From Rhizophagus clarus (taxonomy: Eukaryota; Glomeromycota; Glomeromycetes; Glomerales; Glomeraceae), in NCBI GenBank assembly GCA_015698045.1, contig BLAL01000281.1, positions 496,001 to 560,000 of the forward strand: a stretch of DNA of 64,000 nucleotides, given 5' to 3'. Every line of letters begins with the position of its first letter. Within the stretch, counting starts at the first letter, position 1. This document shows, piece after piece, positions 33,033 to 44,159 of the stretch. The translations under genes were made by a program, and so were the position numbers. Below the pieces are notes generated by a model. That model saw nothing but the letters and a program-made list of their open reading frames with translations, was not told where the DNA came from and did not search any database.

Positions 33033-33305
33033 ATGACTTATCTGCAGCAAATGGAATTCCTTGAGACGTGGGTATGTTGTTTCTTTGGAAAGAATATCAG
33101 AATTGACTTTAAGAAATATTCTAACGTTTCTTCTTTTTTAATTTTTGTAGGTGATGAGTTCTCTGGGCTTATTGGGATACAGGTATATTGTTTTTGTAGA
33201 AAGGCGGCATTCGCAAGGCTCTGTAACAACGATCATCTATTTAAAAGTCAAAGCTTTCGTACTGGTGGATTTAAATATCATGAGATTTCAATGTCGGTTA
33301 AATAA
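33033..33305 (+). CDS. Candidate 3' exons downstream of array B
   Basis: An open frame reads MTYLQQMEFLETW, then GDEFSGLIGIQ and FARLCNNDHLFKSQSF to KYHEISMSVK before TAA. A splice-like interval (GTATGT at 33070 to TTTTTGTAG at 33150) would remove most of the middle. The segment GDEFSGLIGIQ after GTAG resembles the array peptide PDEKHDRTIGIK, so it may be a diverged unit of the same exon. The C-terminal part matches the block after array A. Confidence 0.35.
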   Translation: MTYLQQMEFLETWVCCFFGKNIRIDFKKYSNVSSFLIFVGDEFSGLIGIQVYCFCRKAAFARLCNNDHLFKSQSFRTGGFKYHEISMSVK

Positions 33306-33807
33306 ATTTTAAAATCATCGTCAGTAAATGATATAAAGGAAGATTCTTTGTCTCCATATTTTAAAAACAATTTTTAAAATTAAAAATTATTAAAAGATAA
33401 TGAAAATTTTGGTTATTTCTTTATTTTCAAAATTCTTTAAATATGATGGCAAATTTATATGAAACCCAGTTATTTTTGCTGCCTTATTTAATTATTTTAC
33501 ATCAATAAAAAGCTTTTGGAGAATAAATAATACCATTAACAACTGCAAATAACTACAATTGTATTCATAAAACTTTTATTTGCAACTGGTGTAAAAAGTG
33601 ATGGGTTCTTAAAATAGTTGATGGGTTATAAAAAGTTATTATTATTTTAATTTTTAAGTATAAGTTGTAAAAAATTTTTTTATTTTCCGATTATTCTACA
33701 TAAGATTGATAAGATGAATGTGTAACACAATCGTATTTTGCACTGTTTACTAATTTTTTATTAAAAATTCTTAATTTAAGCTAATTCCAAGGATCGGCGC
33801 ATATGGT

Positions 33808-34320
33808 TATGACCAGAAGTGACACTTGCTTTTTCTTGCTTAAATGTCATTTTAGAAGATGTAGAAGTGATGATTATGGTATTTTACCTTTACTTCTTTC
33901 CCTAGTTTTTCTTTTGGATTTTTGGGAGTATTAATAATTTTTCTTTAGTTTTTATTTCTTATCTATTGATATTTTAGTCTTTAGTCTCTTTTTCTATTTT
34001 AGTTTTGAAGGATTGAATGTTGATTGGTATTTTAGTAGTTTGGTATAACTTTTTTTTTAGGGTTTTGTTTATTGATCTAATTAAGGGGAGGAAATTTGAT
34101 TGGATAATTTATTTTAAATTTTGCTAATACATATTAATTTCTAGTTGGGCTAATCAAAGTCACGTAAAAAGATGTGGTACTAATTATTTTTAATTTTACT
34201 CTTGGTGTATCAACACTGATCAAAAGTTTAGTTTTAGCTCTTTTCAGATTTAGCCTCAGCATCATGCCTATATACCACTCAGATAGGGTAGTGATTGCTT
34301 AATGTCATATCTTGTAGAGA
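33808..34320. repeat. Inverted repeat partner of 38820-42480
   Basis: The sequence from TATGACCAGAAGTGACACTT to ATAGGGTAGTGATTGCTTAA matches, inverted, the two halves around the hAT-like element at 39120-42274 (38820-39119 and 42283-42480). Together they form a widely spaced inverted pair. No coding frame was recognised. Confidence 0.55.
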
Positions 34321-36018
34321 TAGGGCTCTGATCAGTTTCAGTAATTACTGAACTGTACTGATCAGTTTCAGTATCAGAGTGGTTTTAGTTTTACGGTTTA
34401 CCAAACTGAAACTTTTGGTAAATTTACCAATCAGTTTCGGTAACTGTGGTTTCAGTACCAGTTTTGCAATTTATCGAACTGAATTACCAAATCTAAATAA
34501 CATAATAAACAAAAATGGTTTATATAGTATAATATAATAAAAAAACGTTTTTAATTAGTTATTTTGATAAAACAAACCATTTCGCAGTGGTATTTTATCA
34601 ACAAATAAGTTGCGAAATGTTAATTAGATAAAAAAAATGTTCAGCGGTTTTTTGTCAAATTAATTACAAAACCGTTGCAAAACATTTTGTTAGTTAATTT
34701 TAATAAAAAAAACGTTTCTTTTTGTCGCTATAATTAAAAAATGTTGCGAGACATTTTTTATTAGTTATCTGTTAATTTTAATGAAAAAAATGTTTCACAA
34801 CGTTTTTTTTTATTGCTTTAATTAAAAATGTTGCAAAACATTTTTTATCAGTTAATTTAATAAAAAAATAATATTTCGTAAACGTTTTTTTCATCACTTT
34901 AATAGAAAACGTTATAAAATATTTTTTATCGGTTAATTTAATAAAAAAATAACATTTCGCAACATTTTTTTTGTCACTTTAATAGAAAATGTTGCAAAAC
35001 GTTTTTTATCAGTTAGTTAATAAAAAATAACATTTTGCAACATTTTTTTTATTACTTTAATAGAAAACGTTTTGAAACATTTTTATCTGTTAATTTTAAT
35101 AAAAAAAATCATTTCGCAAACGTTTTTTTTACCACTTTAATAGAAAATGTTGCAAAACGTTTTTTATCAGTTAATTTAATAAAAAAATAACATTTCGCAA
35201 TATTTTTTTTTATCACTTTAATAGAAAATGTTGCGAAATGTTTTTTATCGTTAATTTAATAAAAAAACATTTCGCAATGTTTTTTATCACTTTAATAGAA
35301 AACGTTGCGAAATGTTTTTATCTGTTAATTTTAATAAAAAAAATCATTTCGCAAACGTTTTTTTGTTGCTTTAATAGAAAACGTTGCAAAACATTTTTAT
35401 TTGTTAATTTTAATAAAAAAAAGCGTTTTGTAAACATTTTTTTTACCACTTTAATAGAAAACGTTGCGAAATGTTTTTATCTGTTAATTTTAATAAAAAA
35501 GTGTTTTGCAAACGTTTTTTTTATTACTTTAATAGAAAATGTTGTGAAATGTTTTTTATCATTAATTTAATAAAAAAATAACATTTCGCAACGTTTTTTT
35601 TATTACTTTAATAGAAAACATTGCAAAACGTTTTTATCTGTTAATTTTAATAAAAAAAATCATTTCGCAAACGTTTTTTTGTTGCTTTAATAGAAAACGT
35701 TGCAAAATATTTTTTATCGTTAATTTAATAAAAAAATAACGTTTTGCAACATTTTTTTTGTCACTTTAATAGAAAATGTTGTGAAACGTTTTTTATTAGT
35801 TAATTTAGTAAAAAAAATAATTCGCAACTTTATTTTTTGTAACCTTAATAAAAAACGTTGCAAAATGTTTTATTAGTTGATGTCGCAATATTGGTAAATC
35901 GATTCAGTTTTCAGTAATTATCGATCAGTTTTGATAATCATCAATACTGATACCGATCAATTCAGTTCAGTATTGGTTTTTGCAAAAACTGAACTGAACC
36001 GAACCGATCAGAGCCCCA
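34321..36018. mobile_element. hAT-like TIR element filled with a palindromic satellite
   Basis: Ends TAGGGCTCTGATCAGTTTCA and the inverse of a TGGGGCTCTGATCGGTTCGG end. Subterminal regions repeat CAGTTTCAGT/ACTGAAAC motifs (34330-34500 and 35890-36000). The flanking octamers (TGTAGAGA and AATAGATG) do not match well, so the duplication is unresolved. No transposase. It lies just 3' of the pseudogene at 36019-37427. Confidence 0.6.
34550..35875. repeat. Tandem array of self-complementary CGTTGCGAAACG units
   Basis: About 16 units of 65-85 bp. Each combines GTTAATTTAATAAAAAAA, CATTTCGCAACGTTTTTT and CACTTTAATAGAAAACGTTG followed by CGAAATGTTTTTTATC. Each unit can fold on itself through the TTTCGCAACG/CGTTGCGAAA pairing. 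A short related array lies at 41795-42035 inside the element at 39120-42274. Confidence 0.7.
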
Positions 36019-37427
36019 AATAGATGATTTACCTGACTCCTTCAACAGACTCCTTACGGGAACATGATTAGATCCTGTAGCCACAGAGCAGCTTGATCCA
36101 CTTTTCTTTAGGCTCATCGAAATAGAAGCTGAAGGTTTGTTATTAGCTCTACCATTACTATTACCTTGGGCTTGCTGATGACTTTTCCAAGTAATGATGA
36201 AGAATAGAATAGTGTGGTAATACCAACTGAGTTTAGCTCTATTCCAAAATGATTTATTATTCAATACTAACTGAAGGTCATCTCACGTTTTGAAGTAAGC
36301 AATCATTTTGCGTTGACTGTCTAGGTTCTTAACTTCCTTGAAAGCTTTAATATGTAGGGGGTTAATAAAATTTGTGAGATTTTTTTTTAGGGAAAGTACT
36401 GAAACTGTCATGACATCTGGTGAGTTCATGACAACAGCTTAGAATTGTTTTCTTTCTTTACGTTCATGAAAAAACCAGGCAGCAGGGAACTATCTAACCA
36501 TGATAGGGCCAAGAGGAGCAATCCAAAGGCAATCTTTTTTCTAAGTAGAAAAAGCATGCATGATCTTCAACTTACACTATATGGTCTTATATTTCTTTTG
36601 TTTCTTGACTGTTACTGAGATAATGTTAGTTGCCTCAAACCTTTAGATGTTTAAGAAGTTTAACATTGTCCCACTTGCAGGAATATCATAAACAAGAATA
36701 TTATGAACATATTGCCCAAGACTTGGATTGAGATGATAACCTGTAATAATATGAGTAGCATCAGGATCTGACTCTGTAGTTTTCACTTTCTTAATCTTTG
36801 ACATAAAAGATTTAGCGTCAGGTTTTAAGGTGGAATTGGAAGAAAGATTGGGCATAACAACAGACTGCATGATCACTGGATCAGGTATTTGAGCTGTGGG
36901 GCCTGTAGTGTTATCTACTTATTCCACAAAATTAGCCTTTTGTTTATCTTTCTTCTGAGAGGTTCCTTCCTCATTCTGATTGCTGTTGGAAGATGCAGAC
37001 TTTAAATTCGATTGGTATTCATCATTTTGAGAAATTTTCATTTTCATAAAATGATCTGAAAGGCGTTTATCTGAATCTAGTCTCTGTCCATCTGTTGTAA
37101 AATTCCAGAATTGGCTAATGATTGCATCCTAATCACAGCAGCTTCGAAGCCAGTATGAAAAAACTTTGAGAGGAAGTAGAGCAAGTTTTTACTGAAACTG
37201 TTATGAAAAGTTATATCATCGAGGTACTGTTTCATCTAAGAATTCTTCTTATAAAGACCAGCCATCTGTTGTTGGTATTCATCTTTACCCACGTTCTTGG
37301 CAAAAAGTGACAAGTGAGTCAGAGACCAGTTAGAATCAGTGAGAACAGCATTGAAACTATCATAATACTCTTCAAATAAAGCGCTTTTAACAAAATCAGC
37401 AGTGGTGTTAAATGTTGGCGAAGACAT
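36019..37427 (-). pseudogene. Second copy of the retroposon-type protein, eroded
   Basis: The minus-strand frame opens MSSPTFNTTADFVKSALFEE at 37427. It continues with YLDDITFHNSFSKNLLYF, a Ser-rich linker, HNILVYDIPASGTMLNFL (36650), ISVTVKKQKKYKT, a WIAPLG segment, HERKERKQF and FWNRAKLSWYYH, and ends in a Ser/Lys/Asn-rich tail (36020-36240). Many stops and frameshifts are present. The block order matches 9517-13620, though identity is low, so these are old members of one family. No poly(A) tail or duplication is visible because the 3' side is cut by the hAT-like element. Confidence 0.55.
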
Positions 37428-38819
37428 TTTAAAACTAAAAAAAAAAATTATTGGGTCCTAAGGGAATACTATTTCTACAAAAAATAAAAAATTATTTTTT
37501 GGCAAGTTCTAAAATGTACGGAGTGGGAAAGAGTTTGTGATTAATACCTATATTTATTTTTAAATCATTTTAATTTAAAATATATAATAAATAAAAATTT
37601 TTAAAATGTTTTTTTTATTTATTAATTAATTTTTTTTAGAATTTTTAAAACTTTAAGAATACTTTTATCTAAATAGTATCTAAATATTAATATAAGTAAT
37701 TTAAAGAAATTATTACAGAAATTTAATTTTTTTAATATACAGTAACTATATATTTACTATAATTTTATTATATAATTATTATTACATTATATAATTGCTA
37801 TATAATTACAATTTATTTATAATACAGTTGCTACATATTAAAAAAAATAGGTTTTTGTAATAATACTAACTTTTTCAAGTTCTTTATCTAAAAATGAATA
37901 ATTTAAAAAAAAAATTAGTTAAAAAGTAAAAAAATAGTTAGAAACAAAAAAAATAGTTAGAATAATAATATAAAATAAAAAATTACTTAGTAGAAATTAG
38001 TATAAATTTTAGAAATCTTTAGAAATCAGTTTTAAGAATCAGTTTTTAAGAATCAGATCTTAAAAATCAATTTATAAATTACAATAAAAATTAAAAAATA
38101 AATAATAAAAAAACTATTAATAATATTATACAATAGTGACTTAGTATTATACAGATTATAGATACTACTCAAATTATTTTAAGTAAATCCCAAATTAATT
38201 TGTACATTTTAACAACCATAATTTCTAAATCTCACTTTTTTTTTTTAGAGTTAAAAATCATGCTTGGCTGATTTTATTAAAAGGGCAAAAAAAAAAAAAT
38301 AATACAAAATATTCAGCTAATTAATAGATAAAATAGAGCCACTTAATAATAACTACAACTTACTCTATCCTATATAGACCTATTAAACAAGCCCACTCGA
38401 TTAAGACCAGCAAGATCAAATGTGGTCCATAATTTTTACCAAATAGCCAGTATTACCATATGCTAATATAAGAGCAGCGCAGAAAAAAAACTTAAAAAAA
38501 GTTTCAGAAGAATTTTGGTAAAGCATAAAAATTCCAGAAATTGGCTTTTTTAACTGGAATTTTTTTTGTACTGCCATTTAATTGATTATAAAATAAGTAT
38601 AATGAACTATAAATAAAATTTCTGGCAATTTTAAAATATTCTGAAAATTTGCTGTGTCATGACCGGAAAAATTCTAGGATTATAAAAATTTACCAGATTT
38701 ACTAGAAATTTGCCAGAAAAACTGATGAAATTAGAATAGATTTTCCATGCTATATAAGAGTAATATATATATAAGAAATCCCATTCTTTATCATGATCCT
38801 TACAAGGTATAATATTAAG
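37428..38819. other. AT-rich gene-free region with a MITE remnant
   Basis: No gene seen. 38159-38235 is a truncated copy of the TATAGATGC MITE (TATAGATACTACTCAAATTA...). The rest is A/T-rich with short simple repeats. Confidence 0.5.
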
Positions 38820-39397
38820 CAATCACCACCTTACCTGAGTAGCATGCAGGCATAATGCTGAGGCTAAACCTGGAAGAAGCTAAAACTAACTAGTATTTAA
38901 TTTTAAACCAGCATAGATATATTAAGAGTAAAATTAAAAGTAATTAGTACCATATCTTTCACATAACTTTAACTAGTTTAATTAGGAATCAATATATATT
39001 AGCAAAATTTAAAACAAATTATCCAACCAAATTCTTTTCCTTAGATTGACAAGCAAAGCTCTAAAAAAAAAGTTACACTAAACTACTAAAATATTGATCA
39101 ATATTCCAATACTCCCAACTAGTGTTCTGCAAACGATTTGGTCAAATCAAATCAATTTGGATTTGATTTGAAGTTTGATTTGATTTGATTTGATAATTTT
39201 GATTTGCAAATCAAATCCAAACTTCAAAACAAGATTTGAGTTCAAATCCAAATTAAAAAAAAAAGATTTGATTCGATTTCAAATCAAATTCAAATTAGCT
39301 TAAACTAATTCAATCAAATCCAAATCAAATCTGACAAATCCAAATCAAATCCAAATCAAATCGAATTAAATATACATGACCTGGTTAAACATAATTA

Positions 39398-41766
39398 CAG
39401 GACCCTGAACAATACTAATATAACTCACAAATATATAAAGGCAGGGTCATGTGACTTGCCAATTTAATCAGATAATCTGAATATCTTATCTTTTTTTTAA
39501 TCATTTATCAGTTTATTTTTGTAGTGTTGCCAGACAAAAGGCACGACCGGACTTTTGGAATTAAGGTAAGGGAGGGTGGGAAGTGTTTTTCGGTGTTTTT
39601 TTAAACTAATTAATTAATTATTTTTTATTTTTATTTTTGTAGTGTTGTCAGACAAAAGGCACGACCGGACTTTTGGAATTAAGGTAAGGGAGGGGTTAGG
39701 GGAGGTGTTTCGTTGTTTTTTTAATTAATTTAAGTATTAACTTTTTTTTTACTTTTTGTAGTGTTACCAGATGAAAAGCACGACCGGACTTTTGGAATTA
39801 AGGTAAGGGAAGGTGGGGAAGTGTTTTTCGGTGTTTTTTTAACTATTTAATTAATTATTTTTTTTTTATTTTTTTGTAGTGTTGCCGGATGAAAAGTACG
39901 ACCGGACTTTTGGAATTAAGGTAAGGGAGGGTGGGGGAAGTGTTTTTCGGTGTTTTTTTTAACTATTTAATTAATTATTTTTTTTTTATTTTTTTGTAGT
40001 GTTGCCGGACAAAATGCATGACCGGACTTTTGGAATTAAGGTAAGGGAGGGGTCGGAGGAGGTGTTTCGTTATTTTTTTTTAATTAATTTAAGTATTAAC
40101 TTTTTTTTTATTTTTTTGTAGTATTGCCAGACAAAAAGCATGACCGGACTTTTAGAATTAAGGTAAGGGAGGGGTCAGGGAAGGTGTTTTGTTATTTTTT
40201 TTTAATTAATTAAGTATTAACTTTTTTTTTTACTTTTTGTAGTGTTGCCAGACGAAAAGCACGACCGGACTTTTGGAATTAAGGTAAAGGAGGGTGGAGA
40301 AGTGTTTTTCGGTGTTTTTTTTAACTATTTAATTAATTATTTTTTTTTTATTTTTTGTAGTGTTGCCGGACGAAAGGCACGACTGGACTTTTGGAATTAA
40401 GATAAGGGAGGGGTTGGGGGAGGTGTTTCGTTGTTTTTTTTTAATTAATTTAAGTATTAACTTTTTTTTTACTTTTTGTAGTGTTGCCGGACGAAAAGCA
40501 TGACCGGACTTTTGGAATTAAGGTAAGGGGGGTTGGGGGAGGTATTTTGTTATTTTTTTTTAATTAATTAAGTATTAACCTTTTTTTTTATTTTTTTGTA
40601 GTGTTGCCGCATGAAAAGCATGACCAAACTTTTGGAATTAAGATAAGGAAGGGTGGGGAAAGTGTTTTTCGGTATTTTTTTTAATTAATTAATTGTTTTT
40701 TTTTTTATTTTTTTGTAGTGTTACCAGACGAAATGCACGACCGGACTTTTGGAATTAAGGTAAAGGAGGGTGGGGAAGTGTTTTTCAGTATTTTTTTAAC
40801 TATTTAATTAATTATTTTTTTTTTATTTTTTTGTAGTGTTGCCAGACGAAATGCATGACCGGACTTTTGGAATTAAGGTAAAGGAGGGGTTGGGGGAAGT
40901 GTTTCGTTATTTTTTTTTTTAATTAATTAAGTATTAACTTTTTTTTTACTTTTTGTAGTGTTGCCAGACGAAATGCATGACCAGACTTTTGGAATTAAAG
41001 TAAGGGAGGTTGGGGGAGGTGTTTCGTTGTTTTTTTTAATTAATTAAGTATTAATCTTTTTTTTTATTTTTTTGTAATGTTGTCGGATGAAAAGCATGAC
41101 CAGACTTTTGGAATTAAGGTAAGGGAGGGTGGGGAAAGTGTTTTTCGGTATTTTTTTTAACTAATTAATTGTTTTTTTTTTTATTTTTTTGTAGTGTTGC
41201 CAGACAAAAAGCACGATCAGACTTTTGGAATTAAGGTAAGGGAGGGGTTGGGGGAGGTGTTTCATTGTTTTTTTTTAATTAATTAAGTATTAACTTTTTT
41301 TTTACTTTTTGTAGTGTTGCCAGACGAAAAGCACGACCAGACTTTTGGAATTAAGGTAAGGAAGGGTTGAAAAGTGTTTGTCGGTGTTTTTTTTAACTAT
41401 TTAATTAATTATTTTTTTTTATTTTTTATAGTGTTGCCGGGTGAAAAATACGACCAGACTTTTGAAATTAGAGTATTAAAACCCAAAAAAGAATAATAAA
41501 AATAAATAAATTTGGTATAAAATACCAAAAAAAAGTGAAAAAATAAATAAAATAAAATAAATTTTGGTAAATACTGAGTAATTTAATTTACCGAAATTAG
41601 TATTTTTTAAAAATAAATCCACGTATATCTATTATAAACTCTACACAAACATAATATCCCAAATTGACCGATCTACGCAAACTCAATTTGTAGGTTTATA
41701 AAGTAATTTCATATAAACTCTACGCAAACCCGTATGTGAGTTATATTGGTATTATTTGGGGTCCTG
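39398..41766 (+). mobile_element. TIR element with exon-like array C
   Basis: Inverted ends begin CAGGACCCTGAACAATACTA (left) and CAGGACCCCAAATAATACCA (right, inverted), extending over ~32-37 bp. TAATTA lies on both sides (39392-39397 and 41767-41772) and is the probable target duplication. The layout is TIR, array head (GTCATGTGACTTGCC), 17 units, tail (41480-41700), TIR. Array copy D starts with an eroded version of the same terminus at about 8268, so this is the mobile form of the array family. Confidence 0.75.
39520..41465 (+). repeat. Exon-intron-like tandem array, copy C (17 units)
   Basis: Units of about 120 bp with TTTTTGTAG, the 41 nt block (LPDEKHDRTFGIK variants) and GTAAGG. Many introns here contain AAGTATTAACTTTTTTTT, that is a TATTAAC sequence close to the fungal branch-point consensus, about 20-25 nt before the acceptor. 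With the donor, pyrimidine tract and acceptor this gives a full set of intron signals in each unit. Longer and shorter spacer types partly alternate. Confidence 0.75.
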
Positions 41767-41794
41767 TAATTACCATAAATATTATTGGTAGTTA

Positions 41795-42035
41795 CTGCAA
41801 CCACATGATATCCAACCCTCCTTAAACACACTAAAGAAATACGTTTTGCAACATTTTTTTATTAATAATGCGTTGCAAAATGCATTTTTTATTTAAATAA
41901 TTAAAAAAAAACATTTCGCAATGTTTTTTTTATTAGTATTGTGTTGCGAAACGCATTTTTTTATTAAATTAATTTAAAAAAAATGGTTCACAACATTTTT
42001 ATTAATATTGCGTTGCAAAACGCATTTTTTTATTT
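41795..42035. repeat. Short CGTTGCAAAACG repeat block
   Basis: Four units around ATTGCGTTGCAAAACGCATT and the T-rich spacer. Related to the satellite at 34550-35875. Confidence 0.55.
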
Positions 42036-42951
42036 AAAATTCAACAAATCAAACCAAATCACAAATCTATTTGAATGAATTTGATTTGATTTGAATTTGA
42101 ATTTGATTTGAATCGAATCAAATTTAAATCAAATCAAATTAAATTTGAATCAAATTTCAAATCAGATTTGAATGGTTTGATTCAAATCCAAATTCAAACT
42201 TTCAGATTTGATTTGATCAAATCAAATTTCAAATCTAACCTGATTTGGTCTAATTTGATTTGTGCGGAACACTGCTCCCAACTTTTTAAAACTAAAATAG
42301 AAAAAGAAACTAAAAGCTAAAATATCAACAGGTAAGAAATAAAACCTAAAGAAAAGTTATTAATATTCCCAGAAACCTAAAAGGAAAATTAAAAAAAGAA
42401 ATAAAATACCATAATTACTACTTCTATATCTCTTAAATAACCCCTAAGTAAGAAAAAGCAAGCGTTACTTCTGATTATATATAAAAACTTTAATTAATAA
42501 CTTTACTTTGCCTTTTTCAATGTTTTCAAAACAGGCAGCATTGATGAAAAATCCCTCTTCTAGGGGTATTTAAGACTATGTATCCTAAATACTAACCTTA
42601 CAAAAGTCTTTAGAAATATGAAAAGAATCTAAAGTTTATAGTCATAAGTTATTTCCTTAATAAAATTCATACCAAGCCAGTAATTCTGCCAAAACTTGGT
42701 ATTTTTAAACTAGACAAGTTTTAAAAGATCAGCTAGATCCCATAAAAAGAAAATATTACTTGAAAAGAGCTCAAAAAACTAAAAGCTTAAGTTTTTTTCT
42801 AGCAACGTTCTGCTAGAAAAATGGTCAAGCAATCTGCAAGTAAGAAATGTAGTTGATTCTCTTAATTCCTAAATTCCAAATGTACAAATTGCAAAATTTA
42901 TATATGTAATTTGTAAATTAATTTGGATTTATATATTTGAGCTGTTATAAT

Positions 42952-44111
42952 TAAAGTTACCTGCCAAAATTCAATAGGCAATGTTAAAATGTCAAAACTA
43001 AAAATATGTCAAAATGCTGAAATACCAGAATAGTTTTGACATGTTAAAATTGTCAAAATGTCAAATCTATTTTTGATATGTCAAAATTGCTGAAACTATA
43101 CAAAATTATTAAAATAGTTTTGGCATGTTGAAATTACCAAAATTAAAACATCACTCTTATGATATATAAAATATTAAGATTTTAGTTGCAATTAATTCAA
43201 AATCAAATGATACTAATTAATAAAGTTTATATAGATATTGATATAAGTTTGATACAAGTTTGATATAAGTTTGATAGATTGATTGTAATTTATAATGTCC
43301 TGATCATATAGCATGCATATTAAAAATTTAGTAAAAAAAAAATTTAAAATTAAATATGTAAAGAACTAAAATTTATTGTAATAACTTTATTTTATTATTA
43401 TAATTGAAATTGACTTCTGGATTAAATAATAAATTATTATATTTAAAAAAAGTTTTTATATTATTACATACTTGTAATAAAAAAATTTTATTGACCAGAT
43501 TCATCTAAAAGTCTGATAATCTAAAAAAATAAAAAAGAAACATTCAGTTAGTATGTTTTTTTAATATATTAAAAAAATTCCTTCTACTTTTTGCTAAATT
43601 TATTTACATACATTTCAAGTCAGGATTCGTTCAAGAAGTCTGACAACCTAAAGAAAAAAAATAAATAAAAGAAACATTATTATGTTTTTTCAATATATTA
43701 AAAAAAAAATTCTTTCCCACTCCCCATTAACTTACTTGCATACATTTCAAGTCTAAGTTCATTCAAAAAGTCTGGCAATCTAAAGAAAAAAAAAATAAAA
43801 ATAAAATTTTTTTTTTATCTAGTTTAAAAAAAACTGTAACCATTTTTTTTCAAAAAAAAAGATTATTTATAATCAGTAAATTAGCTTATATGATTGATAT
43901 CAAAACTGATCAGAAATCTGCAAATCACAGATTAGTGAATGTTAAAACTATAAGTATATCATATGATATACTATACTGAAATGTCAAAATAGTTTTGGTA
44001 TGTCAAAACTATTTTGGCATTTTGACAATTTAGAAGGTCAATGTCAAAATGTTAAAATAGTTTCAACAATTTCAATATGTCAAAACTTCTTAGTTTCAGC
44101 AGGTAACTTTA
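42952..44111. mobile_element. Non-autonomous hAT-like element (1.16 kb)
   Basis: Perfect 13 bp inverted ends TAAAGTTACCTGC and GCAGGTAACTTTA. A perfect 8 bp duplication GTTATAAT flanks it at 42944-42951 and 44112-44119. Subterminal regions contain many TGTCAAAAT/ATTTTGACA motifs. The interior holds three exon-like units (next entry). No transposase. Confidence 0.9.
43480..43800 (-). repeat. Exon-like tandem units, family 3
   Basis: On the minus strand three units of ~115 bp contain TTTAG, a ~48 nt block and a donor. The best reads LPDFLNELRLEMYA followed by GTAAGT, an ideal 5' splice site. The others carry LSDFLNES and an eroded copy. The LPD start echoes LPDEKHDRTFGIK, hinting at a common origin of the exon-like families. 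Confidence 0.5.
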
Positions 44112-44159
44112 GTTATAATTTCAAATTATTTTGGATTTAGGTGGCATCTATAATACAGA

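Larger units (their letters stand above)
28955..33807. repeat. Segmental duplication, copy B
   Basis: Direct repeat of 14880-19877 with the same block order. It differs by a pogo-like MITE (30782-30977), about 14 rather than 19 array units, a block of AATTAATTATTTATTTGC repeats at 32260-32390, and a frameshift in the minus-strand gene. It includes a segment (32814-33180) that is absent from copy A but present inverted in arrays D and E, so B keeps sequence that A lost. Confidence 0.85.
39120..42274. mobile_element. Non-autonomous hAT-like element carrying array element C
   Basis: A 3155 bp element. It begins TAGTGTTCTGCAAACGATTT and ends TTTGTGCGGAACACTG. A perfect 8 bp duplication CTCCCAAC flanks it at 39112-39119 and 42275-42282. 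Subterminal AAATCAAATC repeats (39140-39370 and 42045-42260) match those of the element at 2602-4901, so the two are one family. The interior contains another TIR element with the exon-like array and a CGTTGCAAAACG satellite. No transposase. Confidence 0.9.
42873..44157. mobile_element. TATAGATGC MITE interrupted by another insertion
   Basis: 42873-42951 matches the centre and right half of the MITE at 7838-8021 (ACAAATTGCAAAATTTATAT...). 44112-44157 is its terminus (TTTAGGTGGCATCTATA). The two parts are joined across the 8 bp duplication of the nested element. Confidence 0.65.

Noticed and set aside
35238-35570. 110-codon frame with repeated ENVAKCFYLL
   Set aside because: Periodic reading of the palindromic satellite. 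The stop-free run follows from the repeat unit and there is no gene context.
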